From an uncultured Lachnospiraceae bacterium (GTDB lineage: Bacteria; Bacillota; Clostridia; Lachnospirales; Lachnospiraceae), in NCBI GenBank assembly GCA_902766655.1, contig CACXEL010000143.1, positions 1 through 12,709 of the forward strand: DNA of 12,709 nt. The letters run 5' to 3'. Every line of letters begins with the position of its first letter. Position 1 is the stretch's first letter. A model generated the notes under the pieces. It made no database searches and was not told the DNA's origin. It saw nothing but the letters and a program-made list of their open reading frames with translations. Positions 7,476 through 12,709 of this stretch are shown piece by piece. The position numbers and the translations under genes are program-made.

Positions 7476-8939
7476 ATGAGCAGTATCGGTGTTCTCGGTG
7501 CGGGCACATGGGGAATGGCCCTTGCCCGTATGCTTTCCAACAGCGGTCATGACGTGACGGTCTGGTCCGCTCTGCCCAGGGAGATTGACGAGTATTCCGC
7601 CACGAGGCGGCATCCCAATCTTCCGGGCATGGTCATCCCGGACGCCATCATCTTTACAAAGTCCATCGAGGAGGTATGCCGGGACAAGGAGATCGTGCTC
7701 TTCGCCGTGCCCTCTGTCTTTGTGCGCTCCACGGCGCGGGCGGCGGCACCCTTCATTCCCGACGGCCAGATCATCGTGGACGTGGCCAAGGGAATCGAGG
7801 CCAGCACCCTCTATACGCTGAGTGAAGTCATCCGGGACGAGCTCGTCAAGTTCGGCGGTCACGACCACGTCCGCCTGGTGGCCCTCTCCGGTCCGACCCA
7901 TGCGGAGGAGGTGGCCAGGGACCTGCCCACCACCATCGTCTCCGCCAGCCAGGAACTGCAGACTGCCGAGATCGTCCAGCAGGTCTTCATGAACACCTGC
8001 ATGCGAGTTTACACCAACGTCGACGTGAAGGGCATCGAGCTCTGCGGAGCTCTCAAGAACATCATCGCGCTTGCCTCAGGCATCTCCGCCGGGCTCGGGT
8101 ACGGCGACAACACGCGGGCGGCCCTCATTACCCGCGGCATGGCCGAGATCACCCGCCTGGGCGTCCGGATGGGCTGCATGGAGCAGACCTTCGCGGGTCT
8201 GGCAGGCATCGGTGACCTGATCGTCACGGCCACCAGCATGCACAGCCGCAACAACAAGGCGGGCATGCTGATCGGCCAGGGGCTTACCCCGGCCGAAGCA
8301 ACCGCGAAGGTCGGCATGGTCGTGGAAGGCATCAACGCGCTGCCGGCGGCCATGAGGATGGCAAAGGTCTACAACGTGGAGCTGCCGCTGTGCGAGGCAG
8401 TGAACAAGATCGTGAACGAAGGCGCCGATCCCGCGAAGATCGTTCTGGAACTCATGACCAGGGACAGGAAGACCGAGCTGCCCAAGTCCGCCCTGGACAT
8501 CACTTTTGAAAATTCTATTATCCGCAACCGGAGAGGGGAAGAAATGAGACGCGTCATCACCTATGGCACTTTTGATCTGCTGCACTACGGACACATCAAC
8601 CTGCTGAAGAGGGCGAAGGCCCTGGGCGACTATCTGATCGTCGCCCTTTCCACCGACGAGTTCAACTGGGTGGAGAAGCAGAAGAAGTGCTACTTCAGCT
8701 ACGAGCAGAGAAAGGCCCTCCTGGAGGCCATCCGCTATGTGGACATGGTCATCCCGGAGACCAGCTGGGAGCAGAAAAAGACGGACGCCCACGAGTACCA
8801 TATCGACACCTTCGTCATCGGCGACGACTGGGAAGGCAAGTTCGATTTCCTGAAGGAGGAGGGCGTCGAGGTGGTCTACCTGCCCAGGACCCCCGACATC
8901 TCCACGACCCAGATCAAGAACGACCTGGAGCACAAATGA
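7476..8939 (+). CDS. gpsA-tagD: Fused glycerol-3-phosphate dehydrogenase / glycerol-3-phosphate cytidylyltransferase (GpsA-TagD)
   Basis: One uninterrupted 487-residue frame carries two complete enzymes. Residues 1-340 are GpsA: nucleotide-binding GVLGAGTWGMALA (5-17), VAKGIE (103-108), SGPTHAEEVA (138-147), GALKN with the catalytic Lys194, and GDNTRAALITRG (210-221). It reduces dihydroxyacetone phosphate to sn-glycerol 3-phosphate with NAD(P)H. Residues 357-487 are TagD: MRRVITYGTFDLLHYGH with the HxGH motif (370-373), IGDDWEGKFDF (448-458) and RTPDISTT (471-478). It joins glycerol 3-phosphate and CTP into CDP-glycerol. The linker (about 345-356) reads like a translated intergenic spacer and contains a strong ribosome binding site before in-frame ATG 8544, so free TagD may also be made. 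AAGGAGG (7460-7466) precedes ATG 7476 and overlaps the upstream stop. Both halves are near normal family length (about 330 and 130). A sequencing frameshift joining two genes is possible but unsupported. Confidence 0.95.
   Translation: MSSIGVLGAGTWGMALARMLSNSGHDVTVWSALPREIDEYSATRRHPNLPGMVIPDAIIFTKSIEEVCRDKEIVLFAVPSVFVRSTARAAAPFIPDGQIIVDVAKGIEASTLYTLSEVIRDELVKFGGHDHVRLVALSGPTHAEEVARDLPTTIVSASQELQTAEIVQQVFMNTCMRVYTNVDVKGIELCGALKNIIALASGISAGLGYGDNTRAALITRGMAEITRLGVRMGCMEQTFAGLAGIGDLIVTATSMHSRNNKAGMLIGQGLTPAEATAKVGMVVEGINALPAAMRMAKVYNVELPLCEAVNKIVNEGADPAKIVLELMTRDRKTELPKSALDITFENSIIRNRRGEEMRRVITYGTFDLLHYGHINLLKRAKALGDYLIVALSTDEFNWVEKQKKCYFSYEQRKALLEAIRYVDMVIPETSWEQKKTDAHEYHIDTFVIGDDWEGKFDFLKEEGVEVVYLPRTPDISTTQIKNDLEHK
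8532..8546 (+). promoter_or_regulatory. tagD: Internal ribosome binding site and ATG for a free TagD product
   Basis: The purine-rich AGAGGGGAAG (8532-8541) ends just before ATG 8544, in frame with the fusion (Met357). Translation from here would give a standalone 131-residue TagD, matching the usual length of that enzyme. It suggests a former separate gene whose upstream stop was lost, or deliberate dual output. Confidence 0.55.
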
Positions 8940-8951
8940 GAGACTGACCGG

Positions 8952-9788
8952 ATGGCGGAAGAAAAGAGCACATATTTGAAATCGGACGTACAGGTCCACA
9001 TATGGGAGATCATGCAGGCAGTGAAGAAGTGCCTGGATGAAAAGGGAGTGGAGTACTATATGCTCGGCGGCACTCTGCTGGGCGCGGTGCGCCACAAGGG
9101 CTTCATTCCCTGGGACGACGACATCGATATCGGGATTCCGCGGGAGGCCTACCACCGGTTTCTGGCGGAGGTGACCGAGTACCTGCCGCCCTACATGGAG
9201 GTCCATACCTGGCGGATGACGCCTTCCCACCACTATTATTTTGCCAGGATCGTCGATACCCGGTACCAGATCCTGCGCTCGGGGAGCGAGGAGGAGCGGA
9301 CGGAGAATCTGTGGATCGACATTTTCCCGCTGGACGGGATGCCGAACGGGGCTGTGAGGCGCCGGATCCACATGCTGCGCCTGCTCTTCAACCGCACCAT
9401 GTACCACCTGGCCACCTTTGAAAAGGTCAACGTGAAACGGCCGGGAAGACCCCTGCCCCAGCGGATCGTCATCCGGCTGGTCCAGCTGACTGGCTTCGGA
9501 CGGGGCGGAGACCCTGCCCGCTACCTGGCAAGGATCGACCGGCTGCTCAGAAAGTACCCCTACGCCTCCTCCGACTGGGTCATCAATTTCATGGGACAGT
9601 ACATGTTCCGCGAGATGTTCCCCAAGTCCTGGTACGGTGAGGGCAGACTGTATCCTTTCGAGGATGGTGCTCTCATGGGGCCGGAGGATAGTGACAGGGT
9701 GCTCACACAGATGTACGGCGACTATATGACGCCCCCTGCCGAGAAGGACCGGAATGCCCATGCGGCCTCCCTGGTCACCCGCGGGTGA
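8952..9788 (+). CDS. licD: LicD-family phospho-ligand transferase (LicD2)
   Basis: 278 residues with all LicD signatures: LGGTLLGAVRHKG (38-50), metal-binding PWDDDID (53-59), WIDIFPLDG (121-129) and LTQMYGDYMTPP (251-262). No signal peptide or membrane segment is seen, so it should act in the cytoplasm on a lipid-linked glycan. Its place directly behind the CDP-glycerol-producing fusion, after 12 bases, makes CDP-glycerol the likely donor and glycerol phosphate the likely ligand; this is inference from context. It is a paralogue of LicD1: the core motif is almost identical in both, while the N-terminus and the 125-235 region differ strongly, so the acceptors probably differ. The ribosome binding site is weak (GAGAG about 10 bases upstream), hinting at coupling to translation of the preceding gene. 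Confidence 0.93.
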   Translation: MAEEKSTYLKSDVQVHIWEIMQAVKKCLDEKGVEYYMLGGTLLGAVRHKGFIPWDDDIDIGIPREAYHRFLAEVTEYLPPYMEVHTWRMTPSHHYYFARIVDTRYQILRSGSEEERTENLWIDIFPLDGMPNGAVRRRIHMLRLLFNRTMYHLATFEKVNVKRPGRPLPQRIVIRLVQLTGFGRGGDPARYLARIDRLLRKYPYASSDWVINFMGQYMFREMFPKSWYGEGRLYPFEDGALMGPEDSDRVLTQMYGDYMTPPAEKDRNAHAASLVTRG

Positions 9789-9799
9789 GCGGACTTTTG

Positions 9800-9814
9800 C
9801 CCGGTGGCGCCGGG
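9800..9814 (+). repeat. Small hairpin between LicD2 and the DUF6077 C-terminal gene
   Basis: CCCGG (9800-9804) pairs with CCGGG (9810-9814) around a 5-base loop, in the only sizeable gap (66 bases) in the operon. There is no T-tract, so it is not a terminator. It could trim downstream expression or protect the message. Confidence 0.25.
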
Positions 9815-9854
9815 AAATGAATACCCTGCAGACTGAACACAGAAGGAAACTGAT

Positions 9855-10676
9855 ATGGTCAACATGGCGGCAACCATAGCTTACAAAGTGAAGCCGGCGG
9901 ACTTTGCCGCAGCTTTCTCAAAGGTGCTCAGATGGCTCGATTCCTATGCTTCGGACCGGGCTCTGATCATCATGACCCTGGTTTCCCTGGCTCTCCTGGC
10001 TGTTCTCAGCCGCGATGACCGGAGACGGATCTTCTGGCCTATGGTGATCGGCGCGGTCGTCATTTTGAACCCGGTCCTGTATTACTATATCTACTACAGG
10101 ATCATTTACTGGCGCCTCTTCTGGCTCCTGCCCGACACGGTCATCATCGCCCTGGCCTGCGTCCGGCTGTTGGAGCGCCTTCCTGCCAGGTTCATTCGGA
10201 TTCCGGTCTTCGTTCTCCTGTGCGCGCTCATCATGTTCCTGGGGAGGTACACCTACGGGGAGAGCTCCTTTACCAAGAACGTCAACCCGGAAGGTGTCTC
10301 GGATGCGACGCACGCGGTGGCAGATTATCTGCTGTCCCGGGAGGAGTCGCCTCTCTGTCTGGTGGAGAGCTCCCTTTACATGGATATCAGGCAGTATGAC
10401 GGGAACATTCGGCTTGTCTACGGTCGGAACGCTGAGGGCTACATCACCAGGGCCAAGCGGAGCGCCAGGCGGGCCGCTGCGGCCATGCGAAAGGAGAAGA
10501 CACCCTACAGAAGAGTGCTGAAGTTTGCCGTATCCCGGAAATGCAGCTATATTGTCGTTGACAAGACGGATCCCATTCCGAAGGCGCTGCGGGATAAATA
10601 CAAGTATGAGAAGGTCCGCACCATTTTTGACTATATAGTTTATCACAGGGACTTTACGGAAACGCCTGCGGCGTGA
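9855..10676 (+). CDS. C-terminal half of a split DUF6077-type polytopic membrane protein
   Basis: 273 residues. Hydrophobic segments lie at about 35-51, 60-80 and 92-104, with another at 112-130, followed by a soluble domain (131-273) presumably outside the membrane. The motif YYRIIYWRLFWLLPD (80-94) and the later DIRQYDGNIRLVYGRNAEGY (177-196) and CSYIVVDKTD (230-239) fit the C-terminal half of DUF6077-type proteins, as far as I can recall the family. The N-terminal half, with the acidic motif, is the gene at 4905, so the two products plausibly assemble into one protein in the membrane. AGAAGGA lies about 7 bases before ATG 9855; a second ATG at 9864 is less favoured. Last gene of the operon, followed by a terminator. 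Alternatively it could be a decayed remnant, but its frame is clean and its own start signals look functional. Confidence 0.75.
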   Translation: MVNMAATIAYKVKPADFAAAFSKVLRWLDSYASDRALIIMTLVSLALLAVLSRDDRRRIFWPMVIGAVVILNPVLYYYIYYRIIYWRLFWLLPDTVIIALACVRLLERLPARFIRIPVFVLLCALIMFLGRYTYGESSFTKNVNPEGVSDATHAVADYLLSREESPLCLVESSLYMDIRQYDGNIRLVYGRNAEGYITRAKRSARRAAAAMRKEKTPYRRVLKFAVSRKCSYIVVDKTDPIPKALRDKYKYEKVRTIFDYIVYHRDFTETPAA

Positions 10677-10730
10677 CGGCATGTTGTCGGAGACTGCCAG
10701 GCAGGCGGCTTCCTGCTGACCAGAAGCAAA

Positions 10731-10767
10731 AAAGAGGAGAACCGCGCCATGCGAGGTTCTCCTCTTT
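10731..10767. terminator. Bidirectional terminator between the glycan operon and tdk
   Basis: A perfect 13-base-pair stem (10731-10743 with 10755-10767) with an 11-base loop. The plus strand continues CTATGTTT after a TTT run. On the minus strand the stem runs into six T residues. It ends the operon on one side and tdk on the other; tdk's stop lies about 105 bases away. Confidence 0.92.
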
Positions 10768-10871
10768 CTATGTTTCGGGAATCAGGCAAGGTCCCTGGGG
10801 TATGCGGACCGATGAGGATCAGGCGACCGCATTCATCGGATACCGGTGCCGCTCCTCTTTCAGGTCCGGAA

Positions 10872-11447
10872 TCAGTGGAAGTCCGGCCCGAGATTCCCCT
10901 CCTTGTAGTGGCGGCGGCAGAGGGCGATATACTTGTCGTTGGCGCCGAGGACGATCTGGGCGCCGGTCCGGATGACCTGGCCGTTCTCGTCGAACCTGGT
11001 ATTGCAGGAGGCGCCTTCGCCGCACCAGCAGACGGTCTTTATTTCCTCAATGACGTCCGCCCAGGCCAGGAGCCAGATGGAACCCTCGAAGGGCTCCCGC
11101 CGGAAGTCGGTGCGGAGGCCGTAGCAGATGACGGGGATGCAGAGGTCGTCGACGATGTGGACAAAGAGCTCGATGTCGGACTTTTTGCAGAACTGGGCCT
11201 CATCCACGATGATGCAGTCGTAGGTTGCGATCTCCTCGTCGGTCATGGCCACCAGGTCCTCCACGTAGCGGCAGCTCTTGGAGAGCCCGATCCGGCTGAC
11301 GATCACGCCTTCTCCGTCCCTGTTGTCGATCCTGGGCTTGAGGAGCAGGGCTTTCTTGCCCCTCTCATAGTAGTTGTAGTCGACCATGAGCGCGTTGGCA
11401 GTCTTGGAGCTGCCCATGGCGCCATGGCGGAAATATAGCTTTGCCAT
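10872..11447 (-). CDS. tdk: Thymidine kinase, type II
   Basis: 191 residues, normal for the bacterial/poxviral-type family. It phosphorylates thymidine (and deoxyuridine) with ATP in the nucleoside salvage pathway, in the cytoplasm. The P-loop is GAMGSSKT (9-16), with Ser in place of the more common Gly but with the Lys kept. The Walker B-like IIVDEAQF (79-86) carries the catalytic Glu83. The lasso/zinc region has CWCGEGASC (140-148) and CRRH (177-180), which supply the structural zinc ligands. ATG 11447 has GGAGG about 5 bases upstream. No convincing -35/-10 pair was found above it. It is unrelated to the glycan genes and looks like flanking housekeeping sequence. Confidence 0.96.
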   Translation of the reverse strand: MAKLYFRHGAMGSSKTANALMVDYNYYERGKKALLLKPRIDNRDGEGVIVSRIGLSKSCRYVEDLVAMTDEEIATYDCIIVDEAQFCKKSDIELFVHIVDDLCIPVICYGLRTDFRREPFEGSIWLLAWADVIEEIKTVCWCGEGASCNTRFDENGQVIRTGAQIVLGANDKYIALCRRHYKEGNLGPDFH

Positions 11448-11740
11448 GTGTTCCTCCGGGTCTTGATTGTTCGGTGCTCATGCAAAGAGAGCGGGTATCA
11501 GGAAAATGAGGACAGATCCGGCCGCCTTTGCGCCGGACCCGATCCGGACGGGACACCGGACGCTCCCTTCGCCGGCCCCGTACCGGCTAATCATAGCACA
11601 AGTGGACGGCGGGGGGAAGAAAAGCCTGCATCTTTTTCACGGCCGGGGCTTTTCACTGCCGCATATGTGCACTCACTGAAGGAATGCCCGAAGGGAGGCG
11701 GCTTCCCCGTAAGGCCGGCAAAGTTAATACCCAATACAGA
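11448..11740. other. Intergenic region between tdk and the PLP enzyme gene
   Basis: About 290 bases with no convincing gene; the short frames here lack ribosome binding sites and recognisable content. It holds three CCGGAC copies at 11533, 11544 and 11556, an 8-bp inverted repeat GAAAAGCC/GGCTTTTC around 11616-11656, and the left arm (11682-11701) of a longer inverted repeat. No tRNA, riboswitch or clear terminator was recognised. Confidence 0.6.
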
Positions 11741-11769
11741 TTGAAAAGAGGGTATTTGGATGATAAAAT
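11741..11769 (+). promoter_or_regulatory. Promoter of the PLP enzyme gene (TTGAAA-17-TAAAAT, extended -10)
   Basis: TTGAAA (11741-11746) and TAAAAT (11764-11769) are separated by 17 bases, with TGA directly before the -10. Transcription should start near 11776, leaving a leader of about 75 bases. Confidence 0.7.
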
Positions 11770-11816
11770 CTAACTAATAACCCGTCTGCGGCCTCATAGT
11801 CAGACATTCGGCTATT

Positions 11817-11839
11817 ATGCCCGGCCGCCCTTCGGGCAT
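11817..11839 (+). promoter_or_regulatory. Hairpin directly upstream of the PLP-enzyme ribosome binding site
   Basis: ATGCCCG (11817-11823) pairs perfectly with CGGGCAT (11833-11839) around a 9-base loop. The AGGAGG site begins three bases later (11842), so this stem could influence ribosome access. The right arm is also part of the longer inverted repeat. Confidence 0.4.
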
Positions 11840-11851
11840 TCAGGAGGTAAT

Positions 11852-12709
11852 ATGATCGATCTTACAATAAACGAAGCAGGCTTAAGGCACAATATCGAGA
11901 CAGCCAGAGAGAAAAATATCATCATTCCGACCATCAAACAGATGAAGGACCCGACCCTCATCCCAGAGCCCATCAAGGCCCGGCTCAGGGACGTGGGCCT
12001 CTGGGACGTCAATCCGCTGAATCTCTTCCGCATCACCTGGAAGAATGAACCGGTCGAGAAGGGCGGCCTTTTCGGCAGCCCCAACTACATCGTTCTGCCC
12101 TCCGAGCTGACGGGCGTCAAGGCCAAAATCGTCATGCTCTGCGGCAAGTATTTCCCGACCGGCTGCCACAAGGTCGGCGCCTCCTTCGGCTGCCTGGCCC
12201 CGGCCCTGGTCACAGGCCAGTTCGACTCCACCTACCATAAGGCTGTCTGGCCCTCCACCGGCAATTACTGCCGCGGCGGCGCCTTCAACTCCAAGCTCCT
12301 GGGCTGCTACTCCATCGCCATTCTGCCGGAAGGCATGTCCCGAGAGCGATTCGACTGGCTCCGGACCATCGCCAGCGAGATCATCGCCACGCCCGGCACC
12401 GAGTCCAACGTAAAGGAGATCTTCGACAAGACCCATGAGCTCTCCGCCATGCCCGAGTGCTGGATCCTCAACCAGTTCGAGCAGATGGGCAACTACATGT
12501 GGCATTACTCCGTCACCGGCAACGCCCTGGCCGAGGCCTTCGAGGAAATGAAAGCACCCGGCGACCGCCTGGCCGGCGCCGCCTTCACTTCCGGCTCCGC
12601 GGGCACCATGGCTTCCGGCGACCGTCTGAAGGAGCTCTATCCGGGCGCCAAGCTGGCCGTGGGTGAAGCCCTTCAGTGCCCGACCCTCCTCAACAACGGC
12701 TTCGGCTCC
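11852..12709 (+). CDS. Fold-type II PLP-dependent enzyme (3' end cut by window edge)
   Basis: 286 codons from ATG 11852 to the right edge with no stop; the family is usually a little over 400 residues, so about a third is missing. AGGAGG (11842-11847) lies 4 bases before the start. TGCHKVGASFG (104-114) holds Lys107, the expected Schiff-base lysine. WPSTGNY (133-139) and TSGSAGT (247-253) are the cofactor-binding loops typical of the tryptophan synthase beta / cysteine synthase / threonine synthase superfamily. I recognise it as the Clostridia-type protein often annotated as a cysteine synthase-like or PLP-dependent beta subunit. The true substrate of that group is not established as far as I know. 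Own promoter, separate from tdk and the glycan genes. Confidence 0.85.
   Translation, partial: MIDLTINEAGLRHNIETAREKNIIIPTIKQMKDPTLIPEPIKARLRDVGLWDVNPLNLFRITWKNEPVEKGGLFGSPNYIVLPSELTGVKAKIVMLCGKYFPTGCHKVGASFGCLAPALVTGQFDSTYHKAVWPSTGNYCRGGAFNSKLLGCYSIAILPEGMSRERFDWLRTIASEIIATPGTESNVKEIFDKTHELSAMPECWILNQFEQMGNYMWHYSVTGNALAEAFEEMKAPGDRLAGAAFTSGSAGTMASGDRLKELYPGAKLAVGEALQCPTLLNNGFGS

Larger units (their letters stand above)
11682..11841. repeat. Inverted repeat bracketing the PLP-enzyme promoter
   Basis: Left arm 11682-11701 begins GAATGCCCGAAGGG and ends GCGG after an extra AG; right arm 11825-11841 is its inverse complement. Fourteen bases match perfectly, followed by a GCGG/CCGC match. The arms are about 120 bases apart and enclose the promoter and the start of the transcript. 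Confidence 0.5.

Noticed and set aside
8076..9761. Very long open frame on the minus strand (561 codons) opposite the fusion and LicD2
   Set aside because: It is antisense to two certain genes, has no recognisable content and is rich in His, Asp, Val and Gly as expected of a shadow frame in GC-rich DNA. The same applies to minus 5980-7509, minus 1988-2866 and plus 210-1094.
6002..9854. ACTGAT at 6002-6007 and 9849-9854 as a target-site duplication marking a cassette insertion into the DUF6077 gene
   Set aside because: A 6-base match is expected by chance over this distance, joining at it does not restore one reading frame, and no transposase or inverted ends are present.
9815..9880. Similarity between ATGAATACCCTGCAGAC before the DUF6077 C-terminal gene and ATGAATACCTGCGGGAC in the licD1 leader
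   Set aside because: The match is only about 17 bases with changes; no surrounding stem is shared, so it does not support a repeated RNA element.
11616..11656. GAAAAGCC/GGCTTTTC inverted repeat as a terminator
   Set aside because: The loop is about 20 bases long and no gene ends here on either strand, so a terminator role has no support.
11448..11744. Short plus-strand frames between tdk and the PLP enzyme gene
   Set aside because: They lack convincing ribosome binding sites, overlap each other in different frames, and encode Arg/Pro-rich peptides typical of non-coding GC-rich DNA.

Overview
The window looks like a GC-rich, low-branching Firmicute, most likely a Lachnospiraceae-type member of the Clostridia. 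This rests on strong AGGAGG-type ribosome binding sites, consensus sigma-A promoters, LicD and DUF6077-type surface-glycan genes, a type II thymidine kinase and a Clostridia-type PLP enzyme. The taxonomic placement is inference. Most of the window (1-10,770) is a cell-surface glycopolymer locus; the right end (10,870-12,709) is ordinary metabolism.

Layout. (1) 1-1784, minus strand: a large GT4-type glycosyltransferase that runs off the left edge. (2) 1785-2071: a compact divergent promoter region followed by a long, structured leader. (3) 2072-2896, plus: a LicD-family nucleotidyl/phospho-ligand transferase (licD1), closed by a 22-bp bidirectional terminator. (4) 2970-4619, minus: a secreted, C-terminally anchored protein that looks beta-propeller-like. 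(5) 4620-4904: a second divergent control region with a perfect TTGACA-17-TATAAT promoter reading right. (6) 4905-10676, plus: a tight five-gene operon: N-terminal half of a DUF6077-type polytopic membrane protein, a polyprenyl-phosphate sugar-1-phosphate transferase, a GpsA-TagD fusion, a second LicD protein, and the C-terminal half of the DUF6077-type protein. A bidirectional terminator at 10731-10767 ends it. (7) 10872-11447, minus: thymidine kinase. (8) 11448-11851: intergenic region with a promoter and hairpins. (9) 11852-12709, plus: a fold-type II PLP enzyme running off the right edge.

How the genes may work together. The sugar transferase would start a lipid-linked polysaccharide on undecaprenyl phosphate. 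The GpsA half of the fusion reduces dihydroxyacetone phosphate to sn-glycerol 3-phosphate, and the TagD half activates it to CDP-glycerol. No TagB/TagF polymerase with an intact active site is visible, so the adjacent LicD protein is the best candidate to use CDP-glycerol and place glycerol phosphate on the glycan. The DUF6077 pieces would form the polytopic membrane component, possibly a GT-C-like glycosyltransferase.

The two most unusual points are the single-chain GpsA-TagD enzyme, which still carries a strong ribosome binding site and start codon in front of its TagD half, and the DUF6077-type membrane protein, split into two genes nearly 4 kb apart that bracket the rest of the operon.
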